Shown: positions 41,350 through 52,245 of the stretch, in pieces
Position numbering within the stretch: position 1 is the first letter of the stretch
Layout of the letters: each line of letters begins with the position of its first letter
Source of the DNA: Nectonema munidae
Taxonomy: Eukaryota > Nematomorpha > Nectonematoida > Nectonematidae
NCBI GenBank assembly: GCA_030549495.1
Contig: JAUIRK010000767.1
Location: forward strand, 1 to 64,000
Direction: 5' to 3'
DNA length: 64,000 nucleotides
The notes under the pieces: model-generated
The model's database searches: none
What the model saw: only the letters and a program-made list of their open reading frames with translations
What the model was told of the DNA's origin: nothing
Translations under genes and position numbers: made by a program

Positions 41350-42905
41350 ATAGATTTTTTTGACAGGTTTTATTGATTTTATAAAAAAAATGACATCACC
41401 ATTAAATTCTACATACTTGAAATGTATAAAAAACTTTTTATAAGAATAAAAATTTTAATTTTGACATGGGCTGTCATATTTAAATTATTTTTTCAGGTTT
41501 GACTAATATTTATAAAAAAAAAAGGAATATAACCAGTAAACACAGCCTACTTGAAAATGGATATATGTGTGTAAAATGCCATACACGGTAAACTTCATCA
41601 CCTCCATATACTTTCTATTACACGTAATTCTCTAATTCAAAAAACCGTGCCTGATCGTTTGTTTTTGGAATAAATCAATTTTTTGACTGTTTTGATTGAT
41701 TTTTATAAAAAAAAATGAATATCACCACTGAATTACGCATGCTTAAAAATGGGTATATATGTGTAAAAAACTTAATATTATTACTTAGATAAAAAGTTTC
41801 TATTTAAGATGAGCTGTCATATATAAATCAATGCTTTGATAACTTTAATTGATTTTTATAAAAAAAAATGAATATCACCGCTGAATTCAGCATGCTTGAA
41901 AATGGGTGTATATGTGTAAAAAACATTATATAATTATTTAGATAAAAAGTTTCTTTTTGAGATGGGCTGTTACATTTAGATCAATTTTTTGACAGGTTTG
42001 ATTGATTTTCATAAAAAATGAATATCACCATTGAATTCAGCATATTTGAAAATGGGTATACATGTTAAAAAACTTTATATAATTATTTAGATAAAAAGTT
42101 TGTTTTTGAGATGAGCTGTCACATTTAGATCAATTTTTTGACGGTTTGATTGATTTTCATAAAAAATGAATATCACCACTGAATTCAGCATATTTGAAAA
42201 TGGGTATACATGTGTAAAAACTTTATATAATTATTTAGATAAAAAGTTCCTTTTTGAGATGAGCTTTCAAATTTAGATCAATTTTTTGACGGTTTGATTG
42301 ATTTTCATAAAAAATGAATATCACCACTGAATTCAGCATATTTGAAAATGGGTATACATGTGTAAAAACTTTATATAATTATTTAGATAAAAAGTTCCTT
42401 TTTGAGATGAGCTTTCAAATTTAGATCAATTTTTTGACGGTTTGATTGATTTTCATAAAAAATGAATATCACCACTGAATTCAGCATATTTGAAAATGGG
42501 TATACATGTGTAAAAACTTTATATAATTTATTTAGATAAAAAGTTCCTTTTTGAGATGAGCTGTCACATTTAGATCAATTTTTTGACAGTTTGAAAATGG
42601 GTATACATGTGTAAAAAACTTTATATAATTATTTAGATAAAAAGTTCCTTTTTAAGATGAGCTGTCACATTTAAATCAATTATTTGACAGGTTTGATTGA
42701 TTTTCATAAAAAATGAATATCACCACTGAATTCAGCATATTTGAAAATGGGTATACATGTGTAAAAAACTTTATATAATTATTTAAATAAAAATTCCTTT
42801 TTGAGATGAGCTGTCAAATATAAATCAATTTTTTGACAGGTTTGATTGATTTTGATAAAAAAAAATGGACATCACCACTTAATTCAGCATAGTTGAAATA
42901 TATAT
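41350..42905 (+). repeat. Satellite B: about 10 units of ~150 bp
   Basis: ATGAATATCACCACTGAATT recurs with ATCACC at about 41721, 41873, 42023, 42172, 42320, 42468, 42719 and 42871. Spacing is 148-152, except one 251 step where a shortened unit (about 102 bp) sits at 42590. Units between 42172 and 42468 are almost identical, while the outer ones are diverged, as expected for recent homogenisation in the middle. Consensus words: TTGACAGGTTTGATTGATTT, GAAAATGGGTATACATGTGT, TTTAGATAAAAAGTTCCTTT. It has the same period as satellite A but little sequence similarity. Confidence 0.93.
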
Positions 42906-42945
42906 GTAACATTAAAAATATTTATAAAAACTTATTAATATCTAA

Positions 42946-43045
42946 GAAAAATAGGGGAGGGGGGCACTTTACGCCCCTCTCCCGCCCTCCCCCCTCCAGC
43001 ACTTGAGCCGACAAATTTTGCCCAGCACTAATAGGGTTAACAGTA
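42946..43045. repeat. GC-rich island, possible transposon end
   Basis: A G-run then C-rich tract (GGGGAGGGGGGCACTTTACG, CCCTCCCCCCTCCAGCACTT) ends near GCCCAGCACTAAT. In reverse complement it resembles the hAT-type GC-rich ends elsewhere in the window, but no partner or duplication was found. Confidence 0.3.
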
Positions 43046-43271
43046 TTAAAAGTAAAGTTATTTAAGTATAATTTGGGACAATGTTTGGAACACCTATAAA
43101 AATTAATAAGATATAATTTGGATACATTTATCACTAAACCAAGTAAAGAACAATACCGGTAAATGTAGATAAAATGGCGCTGAGTCTTCATAAATAAATA
43201 AAAGATGTAAAGAAAATATATTGAAAACCTTGAGTAAATCTTTTATTTAACAAAATACCAGCAATATGATT

Positions 43272-43711
43272 TTATGTCATATATATCTGAAGAAGGTCAA
43301 GAAAGGCATCCCCCTTGTGGAGTTGAACTTGTAAGAGGAAATTTAACGCGGTTGTTACAACGTGCATATATGAATAGGATTTGATAAAACGAATTATATA
43401 ATGGTGAAAGCCCATGTTCTGCGATATTACGTAGAATGAACGACAGGCAGAATTAAAGGCTCCTTTAGAATCAAAAAGGGGCATGTAAAATGTTTTTGAG
43501 ATTTAAAGCATTGATAAAATTTAGAGGTTAATCTAGAAATAGCAAACTCTGAAGAATTCCCAATAATGTACACAAATTCGTAACTATTTATGCATTTAGA
43601 GTAAAAAATGTATCTTAGCATTCTAAATCTAACAATTTTTTGAAGAACTTTTCCTAAGCAAGGAAGAGGAGTTATTGCTCCCCAATTCGAAAAAAAAATG
43701 AAAAATTTCAC
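43272..43711 (-). mobile_element. Non-LTR reverse-transcriptase relic
   Basis: The minus-strand frame 43711-43427 has NWGAITPLPCLGKVLQKIVR, corresponding to the NWRPI.L....K..EKI..R region, and SSEFAISRLTSKFYQCFKSQ. A second frame continues with LFDSKGAFNSACRSFYVISQ (motif A, normally D..KAFD) and VQLHKGDAF in place of the RQG(C/D) of motif B. No YADD follows. The clade cannot be fixed; it differs from the RTE and the 47-kb LINE. Confidence 0.6.
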
Positions 43712-44101
43712 ACAAGAATTGTATAAATTAATTAAAAAAGAAGGATAAGTGGTAAAACAAGTTTTATTTTTAAAAAGATAATATTATCAAATAATGAGAA
43801 GAATTGGAGCGTATGTTTTTAAAAACTAACTTGATTTTATATGTAGAAACTGGAAGAAAAGACTCAATAAACAAGTGTTTGTGATAAAAACAGTTTGGTT
43901 TCTGAAGTATCATTTTATCTCTTCCAAACAACCAAGCTTGTCTTTCGAAGTTTCTGATAAGTAAACAACCAATAAGGAAATGGAGTTATTATTTTTTTAC
44001 TATGATCAAATGAAAATACGTAGACCATTTATAAAATATCCTTTAAAAAAGATTCGTTATTTAAGAACATACATGAAATAAAACAGAAAAAATGTAATAA
44101 T
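43712..44101. other. Gap between LINE and MULE relics
   Basis: AT-rich, nothing recognised; no MULE inverted repeat identified. Confidence 0.35.
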
Positions 44102-45484
44102 TTAAAAAGTGTGCAGATTCCATGCAATACTACGCAAATAGTCTCTTTCCTGTGCAGAATTATACCCAATTATATGTCGTTGGAGTCTTGTGTTGATATC
44201 ACTATATACCTTTTTCATTCCCTCTGCGTTTCCTCTGTCTAAGTCACACTTTTTCTTTCTTGCTAAAATCTCTTCCTTTTTTATATAAGAAATAAGTTTC
44301 TACAGATTTGGATGCATATTTATCATTGAGCTTTGCAGTGCATTATGGTAGCCTTCTATACTGTTGTTCGTTCTGCTTCTATTATGCTCAACTCGTTCGA
44401 AAACATTCCATAATGCAATAGGAAAATTAGGCTCCACTCTTGGTCTTCGCTCTCCTTTACCACGTTCTTCTCTTATATAGTGTGTTTCGAAATAAGATAC
44501 TAATTCTTGGGGCAAATCCTCATCATCTGATAACTCGATAAATCCACCAATAACATCTTGCACATGAAGTAAATTTAATGCGGTGAAACTTTTGATTTTG
44601 TTGTTTAATTCTGCGTCGGTTTGATAACGCGACTTTAAACCGAGATCGACAATGTGCCGATAAATATTCCTAGCCATATGAAATAAAAAACCTGTTACTT
44701 TTGTTGTTGGAAATACAGCAGAAAAGGCTTTACTTGCTTTTTCAAATCGACCATCAAGGTTTCGTGTTGAAATGATAGGCGTACATTCTTCAAGGCACTG
44801 AAAAGTCTGCTGTAAGTTACTTGAGATTTGTCAGGTAGCAAGACAAAAATACGTGGTATACTAATATACTTTATATAACAATATGTAATGTGAACAATTG
44901 GTAATATATCTCTGGGTTGCATTTAAACGTACCGTCACAGGCCCAGTCCTTGTTTTTCTCAAAGTCATCTAGCCCAGCTTTTGTGCCAAAAACTAAAATT
45001 CTGTTTGAACAATCTTCCCCGCTATCATATAATAAAAACCGATGACCATTTTTAAGAAATCTATATACTTTTGATATAATATACCCACTTCTTCCAGTTG
45101 GGATTGAAGGAGCTTGATTTTCCTTTTGCCTCCAGCCTTTAATACTGCGCGACAAATGTGCTTTAACAACGCCAATGCATTTGAATCTAAACTAGATACA
45201 ACCTCTGCAATTAAGGACCGTACAGAGGTTTGTGGATTGGTGGCTATCGATTTCATTTTAGTTTTGGCTTCGTAAACTTTAGGCTTAGAAGGATGAGAAA
45301 GATGGCAATGCTCGCCGACTGTTTTGCATAGAGATACACAATCATCTTCCAACTTGGTATGCACTCTTGCTTTACACTCCATATAATCACACTTCCCATA
45401 TGTTTTCTCACCGTATTTTCGATCTATTCGGTAAATATAGTTAAGATCGTCAACTAATTTAAGTCCTCCTCTACTAGTTTCCAT
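44102..45484 (-). pseudogene. FLYWCH/MULE transposase, decayed copy
   Basis: Starts at ATG 45484 (METSRGGLKLVDDLNYIYRI) with a FLYWCH-type finger (KCDYMECKARVHT, GEHCHLSHPSK). A shift near 45150 leads to RSGYIISKVYRFLKNGHRFL and WACDGTFKCNPEIYYQLFTL (first catalytic Asp); a further break comes after 44871. The next block, FLLPDKSQVTYSRLFSALKN, is followed by MVDLKKQVKPF in place of the expected D(F)E, then the frame 44677-44300 with FHMARNIYRHIVDLGLKSRY and NNSIEGYHNALQSSM (third acidic residue). After one stop, the C-terminus reads AQERDYLRSIAWNLHTF. It is the same family as the intact copy at 49611-51020 but clearly older. Confidence 0.85.
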
Positions 45485-45489
45485 TTGAT

Positions 45490-47140
45490 AAACTATCGTC
45501 TGCCTACAAAAAACTATAGTCGAAAAAAAATAAAGATAAAATAAAAAATAAGGTAAAATAAAAATAAAGATAGAATAAAAAATAGGATAAAATAAAAATA
45601 AAACATAAAATAAAAAATAATTACTTTGCCAAATTTGGTTGTTTGAAAGAGATAACATGGTACTTCAAAAACCAAACTTTTTTTATCACAAATACTTGTT
45701 TTACCGCAAAATTGTCTTGGGAGATTTTTCTTATTAGGCGAAATTTCCCAAGCCGAGTTTTCCTACGGTAAACTTGTTTAAGGCGAATTTTTCGGACACT
45801 CTTGAAAATAGAGTTTCATAAATTGGATAAGGATTAACATCTAAATAAACAGAAAGTGTCATTTTTAGAAAAAAATTTTGTGATCCAAGAAGGATTTTGA
45901 TTTTTTTTCCATAAAGAGTGCGAATTGAAATTCATTAATTCAAGCCAATGTAGTTTTTTGAAATAATTTATTTTTTGGGTATAGTATGTTTTAATACTCA
46001 TATATCTTTGTTCTATTCAATGCGACTTTGTTTAAGGTCTTTAGAAGCATACCAAAGTTTTTGTCTTAACTTGGCACCAAAAATTATTTTTACATTTAAA
46101 GTTATAATATAGTAAATAATTTGAATTAGTTTTCTAATAGAGGAATCAATTTTTAAGAGAGATGAATAAAGACTTATACCTAGAAAACCCAAAGCCTTCC
46201 TAATGAAAAAACTTCTGTTAGTTAAAAAGTTTTTTAACAAGTACATCTTTCTTTTCTCATTTGATTTATATTTTTAAATTTAATTTTGACAGAAAATGGT
46301 AATTTAATTTGTCTTTTAAGAACAGTGTTCTTTATAAATCACTTCAAAGTTAAAAAATGTTAAAGAATTTTACAAAAATTTCTTAAAAATACAGAAACAC
46401 TTAAATTATTGAATAATAATTGTCAAAAATGCGGTACTAAACAAAATATTATTGGAAAATCTTAAAATTATTACTTCCTGTATTAAAAAATAATATGAGG
46501 TCTATTCTAAATTTTAGCGTTTAATTTTATTTTATCTTAGATTTAAAAAAGAAAAAATATATCGCTAATTAGTTTATTGCCTTAGAACTTCTTAAATTTG
46601 AAAGTATTCTTTAATTATATTAAAAATTATTCTTCTGTTAAAATGGTTATCTTTCCAGTTATTTCTTTCAAATTTTTTCCTCCTGACTTGTTATTTTCAA
46701 ATTTTTTAAATTTATTATGATTAACGATAATTCTTATTCCAATTTTGTTTTTAGTAATAAAATTACGTAGCATGCAAATCTTTGGATGACCCCTGGGTAG
46801 TTCCCAATTAACATAGTAGCAGATTGCAGATGTAGCAGCTGCTACAGGCCCCGCGCTTAGTTGAAAAAATTTTTTTTTTGACTTTTAGTAATATCCTTCA
46901 GTTTTTTTCCATTCTTCTTTTATATTTCCTCCTTAAAATAAATTTTTGCTCTTGAATTTTGTGGTTTTTATCTTTTTTGTAGAATCTAGATTAATTTTAT
47001 TAAAAAATTTTTTACTTACTGTCTATCATTTGTAAATTTAATCGATCTGCTACAGGCCACGCACTTGTAGATCCGGCACTCCCCCTGGCCATTTGAATTC
47101 TATTAAATCTAGAGACAGGTTATTTTTAAAGTGAAAAAAA
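45490..47140. other. Gene-free stretch
   Basis: 45530-45620 is an A/T-rich imperfect repeat of AAAATAAAAATAAA type. The 77-codon minus-strand frame at 46013-46246 has no recognised family, though its basic, hydrophobic make-up could be a LINE tail. GC-richer words near 46790-46860 and 47040-47090 (CTGCTACAGGCC in both) look like a dispersed repeat. Confidence 0.35.
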
Positions 47141-47147
47141 TAGTCGA

Positions 47148-47765
47148 ATGGACTCAACTTGGGTTGAAATTCATTTACTACCGCAAGAAAAAACTCTTAT
47201 AAAAATTTGCAAAATAGTTATTCTCAGATTTTTAACTTTCCCTCAAGTATTTAAATTAACGAAAATGATCTCTGTCATCAAAAATGGTAATAGTAAATGC
47301 ATCAACAAATATAGACCAATATCATTGATTCTCTCAATTACGAAAATATTTGAAAATTTTATCTACAAACAGCTGTATGATTACTTTGTTGATAAGAATT
47401 TGTATTATAATTAACAATTTGGGTTTCGCTCTAAACCTTCTACTCAGCTTCTCCACTCCTTGTCTTAAATGACATTTATAAAGATCTAAATAATGGAGTG
47501 TCTCTTTGCTCCTTGTTTATTGACTCATCTAAATCATTCGATTCAATCGAGCAATCAATCTTATTTGATAAACTTCATTATCATGGTTTGTCTTCGAGCA
47601 GTATCTCCTTTTTCAATAGCTACTTATGGAACAGATTTGGTACTGTTTGTATAAATGATGTGTATTCCAGATTTACTTTATATCCTTGTAGAATTCCTCA
47701 AGGATCCGTTCTTCGGCGTTTACTCTTTCTTCTTTTTTATCAATGATATTTATGAAGTTAACACT
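47148..47765 (+). mobile_element. LINE reverse-transcriptase fragment (Jockey/CR1 group)
   Basis: The plus-strand frame 47148-47414 gives FPQVFKLTKMISVIKNGNSK and INKYRPISLILSITKIFENF, the FP..WK.A.V.P..K....YRPIS region. After a stop, QFGFRSKPSTQLLHSL continues, then a frameshift leads to SLFIDSSKSFDSIEQSILFD (motif A) and RIPQGSVLRRLLFLLF with INDIYEV (motif B and after). The YADD palm residues are lost at the 3' side. Likely the same family as the 13880-14115 remnant. Confidence 0.82.
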
Positions 47766-47854
47766 TTTCATCGGGGGCGTCTTTTTGCCCAAATACACCT
47801 AAATGCACATATATACACTTAAAAAACTTATTTTTTTAGTTGATTTTATAAATC

Positions 47855-47960
47855 ATCATTTAGATTAGTTGTTTTTTTATATCTATTTTAAATATATTAT
47901 AGATGAGATATATTATTTTAGATATATATTTAGATTAGTTGTTTTTTTATATTTATTTTG
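47855..47960. repeat. Short tandem duplication (~72-bp step)
   Basis: ATTTAGATTAGTTGTTTTTT with TATAT.TATTTT downstream occurs at about 47858 and again at about 47930. Confidence 0.6.
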
Positions 47961-48470
47961 GAAGACCCAAAATAACGAAGAAAAGTAGTTGAGAAAGATA
48001 TGAGGAAAAGAAATCTAAAATGCTGGGAATCTAGGCGTAAAACCAACAATATTATTTAAATAAATAAATTTAAATGATCAAAAGATTCGAAAGAAAATTA
48101 GCTGTGGCCGACAGGGCCATATCAAGGGATCGTGGCGCCCCAGCGCAAAGGTCCTCAATGGAGCCCCTCACCTCTTTCTTTTCTCACGCAAACACACCCC
48201 ATTCTGGCTTAAAATGTGATTTAGAAAAAAAATGCTCACCTTTTTATTAAGCCACATAATTCAGACATATACTGACTGAGTCGAAGACAGTCTCCATTAG
48301 ATTTTCATTTTTCGTGTTTTAGCAGGAACAAAATTATCGATGACTTCGTCAAAATCTACAAATCGAGAACTTCTTTCTCAATTCTTATAAGATAAGGGCT
48401 TGCCCCATAGTATATAGAGTACTTTTAGAAAATTATTGTAGGTGGGGGAAGGGCCTAGGTTAAATCAATA

Positions 48471-48596
48471 GCATTTTCACTTTAAGTTGGTCTTTTTTCA
48501 TTTTTTAAGTTCGTCCTATCTCATTTTAAGTTGGTCTTTTTTATTTTGAATTTTTTTTAAATTTAACAGTTAAAATTAAGGAGAAATAGATCAGCA
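48471..48596. repeat. Solo arm of the foldback element at 53011-53736
   Basis: GCATTTTCACTTTAAGTTGG, then two more TTTTAAGTTSGTC-like units, TTTATTTTGAATTTTTT and AATTTAACAGTTAAAATTAA. The same order is found in the reverse complement of 53736-53630. Only one arm is present, and it ends exactly where the GC-rich reverse-transcriptase segment starts. Confidence 0.75.
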
Positions 48597-49170
48597 ATGG
48601 CGATATGCCACGCGCATCGACCTCACGGATGCCTTTTATGTTGTGAAAAGCGGTAAAACCCTCTCCTTCGGTACAATTCCTAGGGGTCGATATCAACCTT
48701 CACAATAGGAGGCTCCATCTATCACCAGAAATTGGAGAGAACATCAAGACCGGTTTTTCTGTTCTGATTATGCAGGAACTCATTAGAGCCACGTACCCGA
48801 CAAAATGGCTCCAACGTATGATGGGCATTGTCAACTATTACGTGGGAACGCTGGCTAGCGCCCCCTCATCTTCATGTTTTTTTGGCATCCTCCCTTTCTT
48901 CATTCTCAAAGAAGAGGCTGTCCAGGAAGCGCGGTCGCAATACAGAGGACTTAGCTATTTATGGGCAGGATCATTAACAAGCCGGTAAAGATGGTCAGAG
49001 CTTTTCCTAGGACAGCACTCTTTTTTTACAGACGCGTCCCTTCACGGAATCGGAATTGTATGTAGGATAAAGAATTAAGCAGAAGCTAGAGGGTCGTAGG
49101 GTGTGCCGACATCGCGACCCTAGAAATGTTGGCGTTAACCTGCGCAACGGTCTCATGACATTTCATCACA
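48597..49170 (+). mobile_element. GC-rich reverse transcriptase-RNase H fragment, internally deleted
   Basis: About 570 bp much richer in GC than all surroundings. Plus-strand frames read RYATRIDLTDAFYVVKSGKT (RT motif A, with the catalytic Asp), then jump to QFLGVDINLHNRRLHLSPEI and KWLQRMMGIVNYYVG (thumb/connection, FLG and LG..NYY as in LTR-type RTs). The RNase H region follows: LFFTDASLHGIGIVCRIKN (TDAS, G.G) and DIATLEMLALTCATVS (the Glu motif). Motifs B to D, including YxDD, are missing, and stops interrupt the RNase H part. The class is uncertain: LTR retrotransposon, DIRS-like or pararetroviral. Its composition suggests recent arrival or a different source. Confidence 0.6.
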
Positions 49171-49202
49171 CGACACTTCATCACGCGACACTTCACCACA
49201 TA
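49153..49202. repeat. 15-bp tandem repeat, three units
   Basis: CATGACATTTCATCA, CACGACACTTCATCA and CGCGACACTTCACCA follow one another. Confidence 0.7.
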
Positions 49203-49610
49203 ATCAGAGCAGCTTTTTATCATTTCAATTTCCTATATGTTGTAAAAGATTAAAACATCAGCATAGATAAATAGTCAAGATAAAAGTATTAGAGCATTAT
49301 ATTATCTGGAGAATTTTACCTAGGTATGATAAGCTTTTTCATGGGCATGTTGTTGATAATCTTCTAATTATATATGAGATACTTTAACAGCTAAACAGGA
49401 AGTGAAAAGTGTACAACTTGAAGTATATATGATACATTTTTACAGGTTGTTGTATAGATAATCTTTTAAATATTTTCCCATTCTACTCACAAATACTTCC
49501 TTGTTAGTTTTTTCTTCTTGAGAATACCTTCAACTCTTTTACTTTTAACTTTTACTCCCTTCTATTTTTTTTATGTCAAAATAAAAGTTTTTGCCTTATT
49601 AACATTTAAA

Positions 49611-51020
49611 ATGGATACAAATGATGTTGAATATTTTTGTAAGTTTGGAACAACTTCCAAGGGAAAGGAAACTGCAATATTCAATAATTGCGAATATTAT
49701 AAACATCGAAAAAACAAAGATAATTCTATCCGTTGGCGATGCTCAGAATACCAAAAAAAGAAATGTAATGCGTTTATTACAACGTTGGGAGAACGTGTAA
49801 TTTCCTCACCCAAATCTGAACATTCCCATTATTTGGACAGAGAAAAAATCTGCGCAAAATTAGCAGTGAACAAAATGAAAATTGCAATGAAAGAAGTTGG
49901 AGCAGCTCCAATGATTGTCTCTAGTGAATATTGTCAAGATATATCAACCTCATCCATGATGCGAATACCAAAGAAGCCAAGCCTAATTCGAACATTACAA
50001 CGATCTAAAGGAAGATTTAACACATTACCACTTTTGCCAACTTCAACAAATTTTGAAATAACAGGTAAGTTTAGAGACAATTTATTGTATGATTCTGGCA
50101 TTGACGATACAGAAAGAATTATTATATTTGGACATAATGAAGTTGTGTCTTGTTTGTCACGTGTCAGACTCTGGATTGCTGATGGTACTTTTAAAGTTGT
50201 ACCATGTTTATTTTATCAGTTGTATACTCTTCATTTTCATTTTGGAGAAGGGCGTAATCCAGCAGGAATGTATGCTCTTCTGAAAAACAAAAGTAGAAAT
50301 ACTTATAGAAGAATGATTAACGCAATGAAGAATATTGTTCCTTGTGCCAATCCTGAACAAATTCTTCTAGATTTTGAAATAGCTGCAATGACTGAATTTC
50401 AGTATGTATTTCCGAACACAGAAATCAAAGGTTGTTTTTTCCATCTTTCGCAGAATGTTTATAAAAAAGCCATTCAGTTGGGAATGAAATCCGAAATGGA
50501 AAGTGATAATGAATTAAGCACACTGATTCTTTGTTTACCTGCACTTTCTTTAGTCCCGACAAACTTTGTTGAAAATGCATTTGACACTTTAAAGGAACAT
50601 ATGCCTGAAAATGATAAAGTTACTCAGCTTCTGACATACTTTGAAAACACCTACATAAGAAGAGGATACAGAAGAAATGGAGCAGCAAGGAATCCCCTTT
50701 TTCCTATTTCAAAGTGGAATCATTTTGAAAATTGTGTGGAAGGTGTGGCTCGAACTACAAATGCTGTAGAGGGATGGCATTACTCTTTGCAATATTTATT
50801 CCAATGCAGCCACCCAACAATTTGGTATTTCCTAAACGGTATTTACAAAGATATTGCTTTTCAACGTTTGAATTTAACTCAAGGAATAACAGGTGCACCT
50901 CTACCGACTAATAAAAAATATCTTTCTATTAAGGAGAAGATTAAAAGCATAGCTAGTCTGTTCGCACAGACTGATATCATGACATACCTTAGAGCTATTC
51001 AGTATTCTGCGTGTAAGTAG
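49611..51020 (+). CDS. FLYWCH zinc-finger MULE transposase, apparently intact
   Basis: A Mutator-like transposase of 469 residues. The ATG at 49611 is preferred because the longer frame begins with a non-ATG codon and a hydrophobic leader. Residues about 5-80 form the FLYWCH finger (YKHRKNKDNSIRWRCSEYQK, then Cys and SEHSH). The MULE RNase H-like core has Asp191 in WIADGTFKVVPC, Asp254 in ILLDFEIAAM, the GCFFHLSQNVYKK C-x2-H motif, and Glu387 in TTNAVEGWHYSLQ, so the DDE triad is complete. The end has FAQTDIMTYLRAIQYSACK. No stop or frameshift, unlike its relative at 44102-45484, so it is either recently active or domesticated. Terminal inverted repeats were not identified. The downstream piggyBac fragment begins 150 nt later and is unrelated. 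Confidence 0.88.
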   Translation: MDTNDVEYFCKFGTTSKGKETAIFNNCEYYKHRKNKDNSIRWRCSEYQKKKCNAFITTLGERVISSPKSEHSHYLDREKICAKLAVNKMKIAMKEVGAAPMIVSSEYCQDISTSSMMRIPKKPSLIRTLQRSKGRFNTLPLLPTSTNFEITGKFRDNLLYDSGIDDTERIIIFGHNEVVSCLSRVRLWIADGTFKVVPCLFYQLYTLHFHFGEGRNPAGMYALLKNKSRNTYRRMINAMKNIVPCANPEQILLDFEIAAMTEFQYVFPNTEIKGCFFHLSQNVYKKAIQLGMKSEMESDNELSTLILCLPALSLVPTNFVENAFDTLKEHMPENDKVTQLLTYFENTYIRRGYRRNGAARNPLFPISKWNHFENCVEGVARTTNAVEGWHYSLQYLFQCSHPTIWYFLNGIYKDIAFQRLNLTQGITGAPLPTNKKYLSIKEKIKSIASLFAQTDIMTYLRAIQYSACK

Positions 51021-51174
51021 TTTGTTTTTATAAGTATGGCAATTTTTATTGTTTTTAAATAATTTCTTATACAAATAAATCAAATTATAGTACTTTCATT
51101 TTGTAATTTTTTTGCGGAAAAAATAAAGAGAAATTTGCTAATTCTTATCACTACGTTATGGATAATTTCTTTTC

Positions 51175-51885
51175 ATGAATTTGTTTGAAATGATGCAAAA
51201 AATAAAACAAAATATGACTACAACAATTAGAAAAAATAGACTTTATAAATATCCAATAAAAAGTGAAAAAGAATTTAAAAAAGAACAAAGAAGAAGTTTT
51301 TGTGCATATAATAACGATATTTTCCATGTTTGTCAATGGTATGACAAACGGGTTGTTATTTGTGGTTCAAATAAATATGGTTTTGAAACCACAAATCGAA
51401 TTTCCAGGTACTCAAGAACTCTGAAGACGAATAAAGATTCCACAGCCTGCAATGCTGCAAGTCTACAGCATGCAAATGGGTCACGTAGATCGTATGGATC
51501 AAAACTTGTTACTTTATAAAAGTTGCTAAAAGGCAAAAAATGGTATATGCCTAGCATCATGCACTTATTCGATGATGCTCTGATACTGCAAGCGTGGTTG
51601 ATATATCGAATGACACTTTTTCGTGAAAGAAAAGATCAACTTATTTTGAGGCGTATGTTAGCTCAAACGTTACTTAAAACGTATGGTCTTTATGCTTCAA
51701 CGTCTAGAGCCTTCGCTAATCCAAATCCTATTGATACTACAAGATACGATAATATAGGACACTTCATTTACCTTATCGATAACAAAAAACGTTTGAGGTG
51801 TCGTTTTTGTCACACAAAGACTCGTACAAAGTGTGATGTTGGTGTGCATGTTAAATGTTTTGTTGATTATCATAAAAATTCTTGA
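51175..51885 (+). pseudogene. piggyBac transposase C-terminal fragment
   Basis: The plus-strand frame 51175-51519 reads TTIRKNRLYKYPIKSEKEFK then DIFHVCQWYDKRVVICGSNK, typical of the late DDE_Tnp_1_7 domain (..V.W.D.+.V...SN). After a stop, 51523-51885 gives KGKKWYMPSIMHLFDDALIL QAW and ends with the Cys-rich domain RCRFCHTKTRTKCDVGVHVK with CFVDYH. The region where the conserved GVD..D should lie (about 51460-51520) reads through as unrelated residues, so a frame disturbance hit it. The N-terminal half is absent. A different lineage from the piggyBac at 16-20 kb. Confidence 0.8.
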
Positions 51886-52044
51886 TTTTTTTTTCTAAAC
51901 ATGGCTTTAGGATCGCCTTATAATGTTAAAAGTATTAACTTAAAACAAACTTTTTTGTTTTTACTCTTTACCCCACAATATCTGTAAGTTTTTTCAGTAA
52001 TACACCTAAAGTTTAGTTTTCAAAATTTATGGAATTTATCTACA

Positions 52045-52245
52045 AGCATTCAAAACCTTTGCAAGCCTAAATCCTGTAGACATGGTACGATTTGACAACT
52101 TGGGACACTTGTTTGGTACTCAAGTTGGGTACAATAAAAAGTCAGGATGTTGACATTTCGTTCCAAAACTCTTCCAAAATGCATCAAGTGCCATTTTGGA
52201 ATTAATGTAAAAAGCTTTGTGTATTACCATATTAGATTTTAATCA
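52045..52245 (+). pseudogene. Second piggyBac C-terminal tail in tandem
   Basis: Reads KTFASLNPVDMVRFDNLGHL, matching FANPNPIDTTRYDNIGHFIY just upstream, then (shifted) KTLPKCIKCHFGINVKSFVY with YH, matching the zinc tail CDVGVHVKCFVDYH. It is a partial duplication of the preceding fragment, more decayed. Confidence 0.7.

Noticed and set aside
38940-42905. CRISPR-like array
   Set aside because: Whole ~150-bp units are repeated without short repeats separated by unique spacers; eukaryotic satellite.
49518-49610. N-terminal extension of the MULE transposase with a hydrophobic leader
   Set aside because: Starts at a non-ATG codon; family proteins begin shortly before the FLYWCH finger, matching ATG 49611.
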